A stretch of DNA of 64,000 bases, from contig JAJRXX010000038.1 in NCBI GenBank assembly GCA_024276075.1, forward strand, positions 1 through 64,000, in the 5' to 3' direction. The first letter of the stretch is position 1, and each line of letters begins with the position of its first letter. Below the pieces are notes generated by a model that saw only the letters and a program-made list of their open reading frames with translations, ran no database searches and had not been told where the DNA came from. Both the position numbers and the translations under genes were made by a program. Shown piece after piece: positions 34,743 through 43,670 of this stretch. The stretch comes from Planctomycetota bacterium (GTDB taxonomy: Bacteria; Planctomycetota; Phycisphaerae; Phycisphaerales; Phycisphaeraceae).

Positions 34743-37367
34743 ATGAAACTCGCTCACCCACACCCCGTTCGACTCCTCGCACTGCTGATGATCGCAGCCG
34801 TGTTGGCAGCCCCCACAGCCGCCAAGATACCCACCGACGTCGACCTGTCGCCCGTCGTCGCCAAGCTGCTCGACGACCCCGTCACGACCGAGGCCCAGCG
34901 GCAAAAGTTAGCCATCTTTCACGGTCAATGGAACCGGCTCGATCAACCCACACCCACTCAGCGTGCCGCGGTAGCTCTAGCGTCGTACCAACTCGACGAC
35001 CCCGTCCTATCCGATGTGGCTGTGCCGGTGCTGATCCGTGCACAAGCCGCTGCCGCACGCGGTGAGCCTGAAGCCGCCGTCGATCTTCTCAGCGACGACA
35101 CCTCTGCGCCCGCCGTCGTCGTGCTCGCCGGTGCCCTTGAAGCCCTGGGCCGTGTCCCTGATGCGGTTGATACGCTCACACCTTTGCGGCAACGCCCCCA
35201 ACAGGAGCAGATCACCGACCCTGCCGAACTCACCGCCATTGCGCAAGCCATCATCATGCTCGCCCGCTTTGAAGGCCGACCCGCCCAAGACTACGGCCTG
35301 GCCATGTCGCTGCTGGGCAAAGCACGCACAGAGCTCGATCCCCTGTATTGGCCGGCCTATGTCGCTGAGGCACGCGTGCTGATCGACAAGGACAACGCAC
35401 CTGAAGCCGCCAACGCCCTGCTCGAAGCACTCCGACTCAATCCACGCAGTGCAACCGCGTGGCACATGCTCGGGCAGATAGCGGTCAACGGTTACGACTT
35501 CGCTACAGCCGAACGCTGCGCCGCCAAGCTACGCAGGATTAACCCCACGCACCTGCTGGCAGACCTGCTCGACGCCGAATCGTTTTTGACTCAGAAAGAC
35601 ACAGCCGCCGCCTTAGCCGTGATCGAACCGGCGCTCGGCGCGTACCCGCATCACCGTCAACTGCTCGCGTTCCTCGCCACAGCCCAGGCACTCGCGTTTC
35701 AGCAAGACGCCCTCCAAGACACGCTCGACCAATTCGACGCCCTGTCACCCGGAAACGCGCGGGCCTATTTCACCGTCGGGCGATTCCTGTCCAAGGCACG
35801 GCAATACCCCGCCGGCGAGGCCGCCCTACGCACCGCGATCAATCGTGTCGGGAACTGGCCCCAGCCTCGTATCGAGTTGGGCTTGTTACTCATGCAAGCG
35901 GGCGACGAATCCGCTGCGTTGGTCGAGCTTTCCCACGCCGCCAGGCTCGACCCCTTTAACCGCCGCGCCAATAACCAACTCAAACTCGCACAAGAATTAG
36001 CCACCTACGATCATATCCGTACCGAGCATTTTCTGATCCGATATCAGCCCGGTATCGACGAGGCACTCGCACAAGACATGCCCAAGCAACTCGAACAGGT
36101 CTACCGCCACATCACCGGGGTGTTTGGCTATCAGCCCACCCGTCCAACGATCATCGAGATCATGCCCGACGAGCAGCGCTTTGCCGTGCGCATCACCGGT
36201 ATCGCCGACATCTGGACCATCGCCGCCTGCACAGGCGACGTCATCGCACTGACCCCGCCCCGTAGCGGCGCCAGTCAGCGGGGCGCCTTTGACTGGGCCC
36301 GTGTGATCCAGCACGAGTACGTACACACCGTCACGCTCAATCAAACCAATTTCCGCGTCCCGCACTGGTTTACCGAGGGCTGTGCTGTGTCGCAGGAACC
36401 CGGCGACCGCGCCTATCAGGAGTGTCTCTTGCTCGCCGCGGCTTGCGCTGCTGACAAGCTGTTCGACCTTGACCAGATCAATTGGGCATTCGTTCGCCCC
36501 AAGACACCCCGCGACCGCCCCCTGGCCTACGCGCAGGCTAGCTGGATGATCGAATACATCACCACGCGCTTTGGCCACGACGCGGTGATTAAGCTGCTCG
36601 ACCAATTCCGTGATGGCGCTACCGAACCGCAAGCGATCCTCGCCGTTACCGCCCAAAACGCCGATCAGTTCATAGCCGAGTTCAAATCTTGGGCCACCGA
36701 CCAGACGCGTCAATGGGGCTTGTACCCGCAACCTCAAGACCCGGAAATCGAAAAGCTGATATCAAGCGATCCACCGTATGACCAACGCACCCTGCAAAGC
36801 CTGCTCGCTCGCCACCCGGATCACCCCGACTTGCTGCGGCTGAAGTCCGAGATTGCCGTCGAAAACAATGACCCCGCTTCGGCACGCCAAGCGGTGCTGC
36901 GCTACGCCGCAGTTCGGCCGATCGACCCGTGGTCGGACAAACAATTGGTCAAACTCTCGCTACGGTCCGGGTCGCCTCACGAAGCAGTGATCTGGCTTGA
37001 ACAGCTTGACCGCCGCGACACCCAAACCGGGCAATGGGCCCAACAATTAGCCCAAATCCACCGCGACGCGGGCCGATTCGACTTGGCCGCCGATGCCATG
37101 ACACGCGCCCTGCACCGCCAGCCGTACAACGCCACTTACCGTGAGTCCGCAGCCGCCATCGCTCTGCAGACGGGCGATCCGCCCACTGCGTTGCATCACC
37201 TCAAGGCCTTGGCCCTGATCGAACCCGACCGCGCAATCCATTATGTGCGTTTAGCAGCGCTGTACGCCAAGATGGGCCTGCACGACGACGCTCGCACCGC
37301 AGCGACCCATGCGCGTCAGATCAACCCCCGTGCGCCTGTGGATAGGTTCCTTTCGCCTGGGGATTGA
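34743..37367 (+). CDS. exported TPR protein with a peptidase-MA (gluzincin) domain
   Basis: 874 aa. Signal peptide at residues 1-27 (LLALLMIAAVLAAPTAAKIP). TPR-like helical repeats fill about 60-410 (for example ANALLEALRLNPRSATAWHM). The middle domain has RVIQHEYVHTVTLNQ, the zinc motif HEYVH at residues 524-528, and HWFTEGCAVSQEP with the third-ligand Glu, so the metallopeptidase is intact. A second block of TPR-like repeats fills about 680-870. Peptidase-MA proteins with TPRs are frequent in planctomycetes; their substrates are unknown. Ends in the convergent region that carries repeats A and B. Confidence 0.85.
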   Translation: MKLAHPHPVRLLALLMIAAVLAAPTAAKIPTDVDLSPVVAKLLDDPVTTEAQRQKLAIFHGQWNRLDQPTPTQRAAVALASYQLDDPVLSDVAVPVLIRAQAAAARGEPEAAVDLLSDDTSAPAVVVLAGALEALGRVPDAVDTLTPLRQRPQQEQITDPAELTAIAQAIIMLARFEGRPAQDYGLAMSLLGKARTELDPLYWPAYVAEARVLIDKDNAPEAANALLEALRLNPRSATAWHMLGQIAVNGYDFATAERCAAKLRRINPTHLLADLLDAESFLTQKDTAAALAVIEPALGAYPHHRQLLAFLATAQALAFQQDALQDTLDQFDALSPGNARAYFTVGRFLSKARQYPAGEAALRTAINRVGNWPQPRIELGLLLMQAGDESAALVELSHAARLDPFNRRANNQLKLAQELATYDHIRTEHFLIRYQPGIDEALAQDMPKQLEQVYRHITGVFGYQPTRPTIIEIMPDEQRFAVRITGIADIWTIAACTGDVIALTPPRSGASQRGAFDWARVIQHEYVHTVTLNQTNFRVPHWFTEGCAVSQEPGDRAYQECLLLAAACAADKLFDLDQINWAFVRPKTPRDRPLAYAQASWMIEYITTRFGHDAVIKLLDQFRDGATEPQAILAVTAQNADQFIAEFKSWATDQTRQWGLYPQPQDPEIEKLISSDPPYDQRTLQSLLARHPDHPDLLRLKSEIAVENNDPASARQAVLRYAAVRPIDPWSDKQLVKLSLRSGSPHEAVIWLEQLDRRDTQTGQWAQQLAQIHRDAGRFDLAADAMTRALHRQPYNATYRESAAAIALQTGDPPTALHHLKALALIEPDRAIHYVRLAALYAKMGLHDDARTAATHARQINPRAPVDRFLSPGD

Positions 37368-37394
37368 CCCGCATTAGCTGCCGTAAATCGTGGT

Positions 37395-37493
37395 TAGAGC
37401 AACTTGCGTAATTATTCTCCATCTCCCCAAGAAGAAGGCAGGTCAATGACCTGCCCTACTCCAGAACTGACATGGCGATTATTTATGCAAGGT
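37395..37493. repeat. dispersed 99-bp repeat A, copy 1
   Basis: 98 of 99 bases are identical to 62865-62963, in the same orientation (the difference is ACTTGCG here against ACTGGCG there). It contains the palindrome GGCAGGTCA-A-TGACCTGCC. Located between the convergent peptidase-MA and ispD genes. Confidence 0.93.
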
Positions 37494-37514
37494 GTTCTAA
37501 TACCAATCAAGATT

Positions 37515-37635
37515 AGAACTGGTTTCATAACTCCCCTCCCTGTCAGGGAGGGGGTAGGGGGGAGGGTCGTGTGCACATGATTTGCGAGGCTTTCACCCCT
37601 GGTCCAACCTCTCCCCTGGAGGGGAGAGGGGTTTT
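37515..37635. repeat. dispersed 121-bp double-hairpin repeat B, copy 1
   Basis: Closely matches 58492-58611. Two G/C hairpins: CCCCTCCCT / AGGGAGGGG (37533-37553, loop GTC) and CCTCTCCCCT / AGGGGAGAGG (37608-37629), the latter followed by GGTTTT. Between convergent genes, so it is probably a bidirectional transcription stop. Confidence 0.9.
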
Positions 37636-37644
37636 GAAGTAGCT

Positions 37645-38496
37645 TTAATCGTCTTCGTCAGCGAACAGCCGCTTGCGCCCCAGCGATACTGCCTGGCGCT
37701 GCTCACGCCCGGCGACGATTGCCGCTGCGATCTGCACGTCCTCGGGTCGTGTGATCTTGAGGTTCGTCGTCTCACCGTTGATCACGTACACCACTTCACC
37801 CGTCGCTTCCACCAGACCCGCGTCGTCAGTAATACTTGATGTATCGATTTGCTTTTGTGCGATCCGATCGTACGCGCTGCGTAATAGTTCCACCTCAAAC
37901 ACCTGTGGCGTCTGCGCTTCCACAAGGCCGCTGCGGTCAACCGTCTTCACGATTCGCCTGACGCTCACGGGTGTCTTGCCCGCGTCACCCAGGATCGCGT
38001 CGAGCGGGTCCTCCGTCTCCTGCTGGGCTGGGGCGTCCTCTACCTGCTTGAGCGTGGCGCGGACCGGCACAGCGGGGATCACAGCCGAGTATTGCTGCGC
38101 CGCTTCAAACACCCGATCGATCAGCCCGCTGCTGGTGAGCGGTCGTGCCGCATCGTGGACCGCCACGTGCGTGCACGAGTCATCCACCACGGATAGCGCT
38201 TTGAAAACGGTCTCCCACCGCTCGGCCTTGCCGCCGGCCACGATCTTTACGCCGTGGAAGCCCAGCTTATCGCCCCATCGGAATTTAAAGTCCGCCACGG
38301 CGTCCGGGTTCACCGCCAGGATGATCTGGTTTACGCTTGGTCGATTGACAAACAGCTCAACCGCTCGCATAAAAACAGGCCGACTCGCCAGGTCGATTTC
38401 GAGCTTGCCTCGCGTGCCCATACCAGCCACCCCGTCATGGCTTTCGGCAAAACGTTTACCCACTCCCGCAGCCGGGATGATCACAGCAATCTTCAT
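37645..38496 (-). CDS. ispD: 2-C-methyl-D-erythritol 4-phosphate cytidylyltransferase
   Basis: 283 aa from the ATG at 38496. The nucleotide-binding start IAVIIPAAGVGKRFAES is the family motif, with an insertion after it (HDGVAGMGTRGKLEIDLASR) before the conserved Lys region. VHDAARPLTSSGLIDRVF and TVDRSGLVEAQTPQVFEVEL are IspD-specific. SSITDDAGLVEATGEVVYVI supports substrate binding. It makes CDP-methylerythritol in the non-mevalonate isoprenoid pathway. It is 40-50 residues longer than typical because of the N-terminal insertion, a loop around residue 150 (DAPAQQETEDPL) and a C-terminal tail. A GTG at 38505 is an alternative start. Confidence 0.93.
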   Translation of the reverse strand: MKIAVIIPAAGVGKRFAESHDGVAGMGTRGKLEIDLASRPVFMRAVELFVNRPSVNQIILAVNPDAVADFKFRWGDKLGFHGVKIVAGGKAERWETVFKALSVVDDSCTHVAVHDAARPLTSSGLIDRVFEAAQQYSAVIPAVPVRATLKQVEDAPAQQETEDPLDAILGDAGKTPVSVRRIVKTVDRSGLVEAQTPQVFEVELLRSAYDRIAQKQIDTSSITDDAGLVEATGEVVYVINGETTNLKITRPEDVQIAAAIVAGREQRQAVSLGRKRLFADEDD

Positions 38497-38557
38497 ATCA
38501 ATCACTCAATACTTAACGAAACAGGTGCGATACAGCCGCCCGCGTCTGTGATTGCCC

Positions 38558-40390
38558 CTACTTGATTACGATAGCTGTGGGCATGAGCGTGAGGATCGGC
38601 TCCTGCTGTATACGCATCAGCCCGGTGAGCACCGGCGCTGCCGCGCGCCAGCGGCGTTCGCCCAGCACCGCGCGGGCCGTGCCGATCAATTGACTCACCC
38701 CCATTCCCGGCGCACGCACACCTGGCATCTGAAATAATTCCTCCAACACCTCCGCAAGGCTCTTGGGCTGCGGGAGATTGACGACGTCGTACTCGCCCGG
38801 CTCGAACCCCACTTGCTCGGCTAGGTTCGCCAACACTGTTTCGACGCCGCCGATCTTGTCCGCCAGACCATTACCCACCGCCTGCCTGCCGGTAAAGACC
38901 CTGCCCTGCGCCACCGCATCCATATTACTCACACGCCGCCCCCTGCCAACGGCAACCCGATCGGTGAACTGCTCATAAATACGGTCAAACGCATTCTGCA
39001 ATGCCGCACGCTGCGGATCCGTAAACGGCTCGACGCTGTTAAACATATCGCCCAACGGCCCGCGACTGCGCCGGTGGACATTCACACCGATCTTCTCGTA
39101 CAGGCCACCCAGGATGATCTTTCCGCCCACCACGCCGATCGATCCCAGCAGCGACCCCGGCGATGCATAAATGCTCTGACCCGCACAGGCGATGTAATAG
39201 CCCCCGCTAGCCGCCATCGCCCCGACACTCACGAACACCGGCTTCGTCTCACCCAGATCGCGTACCGCCTGCCAGATCAACTCGCTCGCCAGCGCCGAAC
39301 CACCCGGCGAGTCGATCCGAAGCACCACGCCCTTAATTTTCGAGTTGTCTCTCGCCTCTACCAATGCATCGACCATCGTCTTGCTACCCACCGTCGACGA
39401 ACCAAACGTCCCGTCAGTCTGGCTCTCGCCCATGACAATCGGACCCTTGACGTGAATCATCGCCAGCGATGGCCGACGCACCCTGACCTGCGGTTCCTGG
39501 AACAGCATCCGGAACACCGCAAACGGGTTTTCCATTTCCTGTCGTGGACCCGTCGTCTCAAGCAGATCGTCCCATACAAAGCTATTGCCGAAGACCTCGC
39601 CCGTCGCTTCGATCAGGTCCCTGCCCGCAAGTTGATCGACCACGCCCCGCTCGATGTACTGTTCGTCGGTCATGGTCCAGCAGTCCGTCATGATGCGCTC
39701 GACCTGTTCGTGGCCCAACCCCCGATCTTCGGCGATCCGGCTCACAATCCACGCATAGAGGTCGTCGAGCAGGCGGTCCATCGTCTCGCTCCACGCCTCG
39801 CTGGGGGTGTCGCGTGTGAGCGGGTCCTGTGCGCCCTTAAAGCGCCCGACCTGAAGGAAGTCCGCCTGGAGGCCGACCTTTTTCAACAGCCCCGCCAGGT
39901 ACATCTCCTCGACGCCCAGCCCCGTCAACTCGATCAACCCCTTGCGCTGGAGCACGATCCGGTCCGCTGAGCAAGCCAGCAGATAAGTCAACAGGTCATA
40001 CTGCTCAGCAAAAACCAACACCTTCCGCCCAGCCGCACGCACTTCATTGATCGCCTCGGTGATCTCCTGCACCTGTGAGAGGTTTAGCATGACCTCGTCA
40101 AGGTAGATCACCACGCCGGCATATGATTCGTTTCGTGCCACGCGCCCAAGCGACTTGACCACCCGCCTCAGCGTCGCGCCCTCCTGGTCCGGCGTGACCC
40201 ATGCATACCGTGCCTGACCATCGGGCAAAGGCCCCGATAGCTCTAGCCAACCCACATACGCTTCGTTAACCGATTGGACCGCAGGCTCCTCCGCCTCGTC
40301 TTGCTGATCCGCACACAGCGGAAACACCGGATAGGCCAGCACCAACAAACACACAAGCTCAATGCACGAACGATTAAGGATACGAACCAT
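38558..40390 (-). CDS. sppA: signal peptide peptidase SppA-like S49 protease
   Basis: 610 aa, the two-domain (67K) form. Signal peptide or anchor LVCLLVLAYPVFPLCADQQ at the N terminus. The catalytic Lys is in QVGRFKGAQDP (about residue 185) and the nucleophile Ser in RIDSPGGSALASE (about residue 365), so the Lys/Ser dyad is intact across the two repeats. GAMAASGGYYIACAG follows. It would digest leftover signal peptides at the membrane. The ATG at 40390 is chosen because it gives a clean signal sequence preceded by GGA; the frame before it lacks one. Transcribed with ispD in the order sppA-ispD. Confidence 0.93.
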   Translation of the reverse strand: MVRILNRSCIELVCLLVLAYPVFPLCADQQDEAEEPAVQSVNEAYVGWLELSGPLPDGQARYAWVTPDQEGATLRRVVKSLGRVARNESYAGVVIYLDEVMLNLSQVQEITEAINEVRAAGRKVLVFAEQYDLLTYLLACSADRIVLQRKGLIELTGLGVEEMYLAGLLKKVGLQADFLQVGRFKGAQDPLTRDTPSEAWSETMDRLLDDLYAWIVSRIAEDRGLGHEQVERIMTDCWTMTDEQYIERGVVDQLAGRDLIEATGEVFGNSFVWDDLLETTGPRQEMENPFAVFRMLFQEPQVRVRRPSLAMIHVKGPIVMGESQTDGTFGSSTVGSKTMVDALVEARDNSKIKGVVLRIDSPGGSALASELIWQAVRDLGETKPVFVSVGAMAASGGYYIACAGQSIYASPGSLLGSIGVVGGKIILGGLYEKIGVNVHRRSRGPLGDMFNSVEPFTDPQRAALQNAFDRIYEQFTDRVAVGRGRRVSNMDAVAQGRVFTGRQAVGNGLADKIGGVETVLANLAEQVGFEPGEYDVVNLPQPKSLAEVLEELFQMPGVRAPGMGVSQLIGTARAVLGERRWRAAAPVLTGLMRIQQEPILTLMPTAIVIK

Positions 40391-40551
40391 TGGGTTTTCC
40401 TTGTGCAACAACGCTACACACGCGATTAACTCTTTACATCGCGAATTATACATGACATATGCCCGCTCCCTGACGATCGCGGCGCGTGGCAATTGTCGAT
40501 TTCAAACTACGACACGACTGAACACAGTCAATCGCTGACCATCATCAGCAG

Positions 40552-41463
40552 CTATCCACTCCGAGGCCGGGCGGCCCAGTGCATCTTCTTCGCGAGCATG
40601 TCCCAGTAGCTTAGGTCCGGGTTGTGCACGAGTGTGAGCGTCTTGGGGTGTCGCCGGACAAAGACCTGCTCATCAACGTTTAATTTAATAGGCACGCGGC
40701 CGTCGATTACAAGGGTCGTGCCTTCGTTGGCACGCTTGACACACACGCACGCGCAGTCGTTTGAACTGATCACGATCGGGCGAAACGCCAAGCTGTGCGG
40801 GCAGATCGGCGTGATGCACATCGCATCACTGCCCGGGCTGACAATCGGGCCACCGGCACTGAGGTTGTACGCGGTCGATCCGCTGGGCGTCGCGATGATG
40901 ATCCCGTCCCCGGCGCTAGCGGTCACGCTGGTCTGCGTCGCGCTGGGATTGATCGTCAACTCCCATTCGATCATCCGAAACGGTTCGCCCGCTGTCACCA
41001 CCGCGTCGTTTAACGCCAACGCACTGAACTTGCACCCAGACTGATCAATATGGTCTACCCGACACGGCGCAGCACCGGCACCGAAGACCATCACCTCCAA
41101 CACGAGCCGCTGACTCGTTCGGCAGCGTCCTGACGACACTAGCTCCCAGTGCCGGCGCAAGTCGTCGAGGCTAAACTCAGCTAAGAACCCCAGCTTCCCG
41201 AAGTTCACGCCCACGATCGGTAGGCCTCGCGCCACCGCTGATCGAGCCAGCGCCAGCATCGTCCCGTCACCGCCCAGGACCACCCCCAAGTCGGCCCGCG
41301 GCACCGCACCATCGTCTGCTGTGCCGTCGAGCTCATGGGCCTCGAGCTCCGCTACGATTTCCGCGCGCTCTTCAAGCCACGGGCGTAGCTGGGCCAGCGC
41401 GCCGGTCACGGGCGGCTTCGCCTTATTCGCCAAAATAATCACACGGGTCGGGTTCGTTGCCAT
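40552..41463 (-). CDS. nadK: NAD kinase
   Basis: 303 aa. The ATP/NAD site is GVVLGGDGTMLALARS (GGDGT at residues 64-68). IVGVNFGKLGFLAEFS is the second signature. GIIIATPSGSTAYNLSAGGP is the NAD-binding loop with conserved Asn and Ser, and LAFRPIVI follows. It phosphorylates NAD to NADP in the cytoplasm. The start is the ATG at 41463 (MATNPTRVIILAN); the longer open frame has no family counterpart. Divergent from the dehydrogenase at 41668, with about 205 bases between. Confidence 0.96.
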   Translation of the reverse strand: MATNPTRVIILANKAKPPVTGALAQLRPWLEERAEIVAELEAHELDGTADDGAVPRADLGVVLGGDGTMLALARSAVARGLPIVGVNFGKLGFLAEFSLDDLRRHWELVSSGRCRTSQRLVLEVMVFGAGAAPCRVDHIDQSGCKFSALALNDAVVTAGEPFRMIEWELTINPSATQTSVTASAGDGIIIATPSGSTAYNLSAGGPIVSPGSDAMCITPICPHSLAFRPIVISSNDCACVCVKRANEGTTLVIDGRVPIKLNVDEQVFVRRHPKTLTLVHNPDLSYWDMLAKKMHWAARPRSG

Positions 41464-41667
41464 GGCGTAAAAGTGTACCCGCCAGGACCGACGACAAAAA
41501 ATCACCCCGCCCCTGTCCCTACCCTTGCCCGCCTCACACCCGACACAATCCAAACGGTATAGTACAACCACGATGCGGCCGATAGACCCGATAAGCCGTC
41601 GATCCCAATCCGCCCAAGCGGTCGGCCAACAGACACCCGAAACACCCTATCAACGGAGCTTTCTGCA

Positions 41668-42642
41668 TTGCGTGCACTGGTATTCGACGGCCAAGAGCCC
41701 TCGCTCGACTCTAATCGCAAAGACCCCACCCTCGTTCCAAGCGAGGCGCTGATTCGGCCACTGCGCATGGGCGTCTGCGCGACCGATCTGGAAATCTGCC
41801 GCGGGTATATGGGCTTTACCGGCGTGCTGGGCCACGAATTCGTCGGCGTCGTCGAACAGGTCGGCAAGAAGGCTGACAAAGATTGGATCGACAAGCGCGT
41901 CGTGGGCAGTATCAACTGCGTCTGCGGCAAGTGCGACATGTGTCGAGGCGGTCTGCCCGAGCACTGCCGTGACCGTACTGTCCTGGGCATCGCCGGGCGC
42001 GACGGCTGCTTTGCAGACGCATTCACCCTGCCTATTCGAAACCTTATCGAAGTCCCTCCTGGCATTGATGACGACCATGCGGTGTTTACCGAGCCGCTTG
42101 CTGCGGCGTACCAGATTATTCGGCAACTCACGATCGAAGGTCGGCCGTTTATCACTGTCCTGGGCGATGGGCGCCTGGGCCTGCTGTGCGCACAGGTCAT
42201 GAGCCAGCTCAACGCCACGGTCCGCTGCGTGGGCAAGCACCCCGACAAGCTGGCACTGTGCGAAAAATGGGGTGTCAAGCACCGCCTGCTCGACGACGTG
42301 GGCCGGCGAGCCGATCAGGACATCGTCGTCGATTGCACCGGGTCAGCGACCGGCTTCGACACCGCGGTGCGCATGGTCCGTCCACGGGGCAAGATCGTGC
42401 TCAAGACCACCGTTTCACCCGATAGTCAAAATCAACCGATCGACCTTTCGCCCCTCGTGGTCAATGAGATTCAGGTCATCGGCAGCCGCTGCGGGCCGTT
42501 TTCCGAAGCACTCGCAACACTGAGCGAGCAAAAGGTAGACGTCCTGAGCCTGATCTCACGTCGCGTCAAGCTCACCGACGCTGTCGACGCCCTACGCACC
42601 GCCGCCCAGCCCGACGTCATCAAGGTCCTGCTGGAACCGTAA
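41668..42642 (+). CDS. medium-chain zinc-type alcohol dehydrogenase
   Basis: 324 aa. The catalytic zinc site starts at GVCATDLEICRGYMGF (Cys) and continues with LGHEFVGVVEQVG (His-Glu). The structural zinc cysteines are in NCVCGKCDMCRGGLPEHC. The Rossmann domain has VLGDGRLGLLCAQVMSQL, with the usual GxGxxG pattern shifted (GDGRLG). VFTEPLAAAYQI lies between them. It is a sugar- or polyol-dehydrogenase-like MDR protein; the substrate is unknown. The start is TTG at 41668, supported by CGGAGCT 9 bases upstream and by the match of LRALVFDGQEP to family N termini. The 3' end overlaps the uppP 3' end by 23 bases. Confidence 0.88.
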   Translation: MRALVFDGQEPSLDSNRKDPTLVPSEALIRPLRMGVCATDLEICRGYMGFTGVLGHEFVGVVEQVGKKADKDWIDKRVVGSINCVCGKCDMCRGGLPEHCRDRTVLGIAGRDGCFADAFTLPIRNLIEVPPGIDDDHAVFTEPLAAAYQIIRQLTIEGRPFITVLGDGRLGLLCAQVMSQLNATVRCVGKHPDKLALCEKWGVKHRLLDDVGRRADQDIVVDCTGSATGFDTAVRMVRPRGKIVLKTTVSPDSQNQPIDLSPLVVNEIQVIGSRCGPFSEALATLSEQKVDVLSLISRRVKLTDAVDALRTAAQPDVIKVLLEP

Positions 42643-43471
42643 GCACGCCGCCCCATAGCAACGCCCCTAGCAGCCCCGCCAGCACCAAGCGGTACCAGCC
42701 AAACGGCCCCAGCCCGTGTCGGGTGAGAAACGCCACAAACCACTTCACCGCCAGCGCCGCCGACACTGTCGCCGACACAAATCCGATCAGCACCGGGCCA
42801 ATTCCGATCATCTCCACCATCGCCTGACCGTCGCCCATGGCCTTATACCCCGTCGCGGCTGTCAATGTCACCAGCCCCAGCAGGAAGCTGAACTCCGCAG
42901 CAGCAGCAGGGTGCAGCCCCAGCATCATCGCCGCCACGATCGTCATCATCGATCGGCTCGTGCCCGGCCACATCGCCACGCACTGACCAAAACCAATCAA
43001 CAGCGCAATCTTCCAATTAATGTAGTCCAGGTCGCGCCCGGCGTGTTCGTTCTTCGCCAGCCGTCGGCTGTACGCCACTGCAAGCATCAACCACGCACCG
43101 ACAAACAGCGCGCCCACCACCGGCCACGGACCATTGAGGTACTGCTCGATCCGGTCATCGAGCAACGGCCCCAATACTGCAGCCGGCAGGAACGCGATCA
43201 TAATATTAATTGCCAGACGTTTGCCCTGATCGTCTCGCCCCGCCAGTCCCCGCGTCATCTGCCCTACGCGCTTGCGATACAGCCCAAGCACCGCAGCGAT
43301 CGCGCCCGCCTGAATCACGATATTAAATACATACACCGCTTGAGCCTGCTCGGGATTGCCCATCAAACCCAGCAGCCACGATGTGATAATCAGGTGCCCC
43401 GTTGAGCTGACGGGCAGGTACTCCGTCACCCCCTCCACGATCCCCAGTACCAACGCCTCCCACCAAGTCAT
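42620..43471 (-). CDS. uppP: undecaprenyl-diphosphatase
   Basis: 283 aa with 7-8 membrane helices. The two active-site motifs are IVEGVTEYLPVSSTGHLII (Glu13, Glu17 and the Ser-Ser-Thr-Gly-His) and MWPGTSRSMMTIVAAM (P-G-x-S-R). It dephosphorylates undecaprenyl diphosphate to recycle the glycan carrier for peptidoglycan and O-antigen-type synthesis. The family length is about 270. The 3' ends of uppP and the plus-strand dehydrogenase overlap by 23 bases, so antisense transcripts are expected there. Confidence 0.96.
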   Translation of the reverse strand: MTWWEALVLGIVEGVTEYLPVSSTGHLIITSWLLGLMGNPEQAQAVYVFNIVIQAGAIAAVLGLYRKRVGQMTRGLAGRDDQGKRLAINIMIAFLPAAVLGPLLDDRIEQYLNGPWPVVGALFVGAWLMLAVAYSRRLAKNEHAGRDLDYINWKIALLIGFGQCVAMWPGTSRSMMTIVAAMMLGLHPAAAAEFSFLLGLVTLTAATGYKAMGDGQAMVEMIGIGPVLIGFVSATVSAALAVKWFVAFLTRHGLGPFGWYRLVLAGLLGALLWGGVLTVPAGP

Positions 43472-43507
43472 CGCATCTGTCCTTACGTTAACCCTTTTGT
43501 AGTCCCA

Positions 43508-43529
43508 AGGTCGATAGTACTATCGACCT
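43508..43529. promoter_or_regulatory. 22-bp perfect palindrome between divergent uppP and metH
   Basis: AGGTCGATAGT / ACTATCGACCT form a perfect dyad with no spacer, 37 bases upstream of uppP and about 140 upstream of metH. No T run follows, so a terminator is unlikely. A dimeric-regulator site is the best guess. Confidence 0.45.
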
Positions 43530-43670
43530 GCCCGCGTCCCAAGCGTGAGGCTTATACCTTGGTAGGTACAGGTGTTGCCTTGATGGGACGGGTTTAATAA
43601 CATCTATCAATCCGGATAAACGGATAGTCAATATTCCTTTCGTAGATTTCCGCAGTCACGAGAAGCGTTT

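Noticed and set aside
34364-35065. 233-codon plus-strand frame across the aminotransferase start and peptidase start
   Set aside because: Overlaps two well-supported genes and has biased Arg/Ser composition.
37673-38551. 292-codon open frame on the plus strand
   Set aside because: Antisense to ispD, Ser/Thr/Arg-rich; no similarity to any family.
39074-39970. 298-codon open frame on the plus strand
   Set aside because: Antisense to sppA, His/Arg-rich and without motifs; sppA is clearly real.
41502-42278. 258-codon minus-strand frame
   Set aside because: Antisense to the zinc-type dehydrogenase; low-complexity Ser/Arg text.
43530-43670. B12, SAM or SAH riboswitch in front of metH
   Set aside because: I looked for the conserved cores of these riboswitches in the 200-base leader and found none; only the palindrome stands out.
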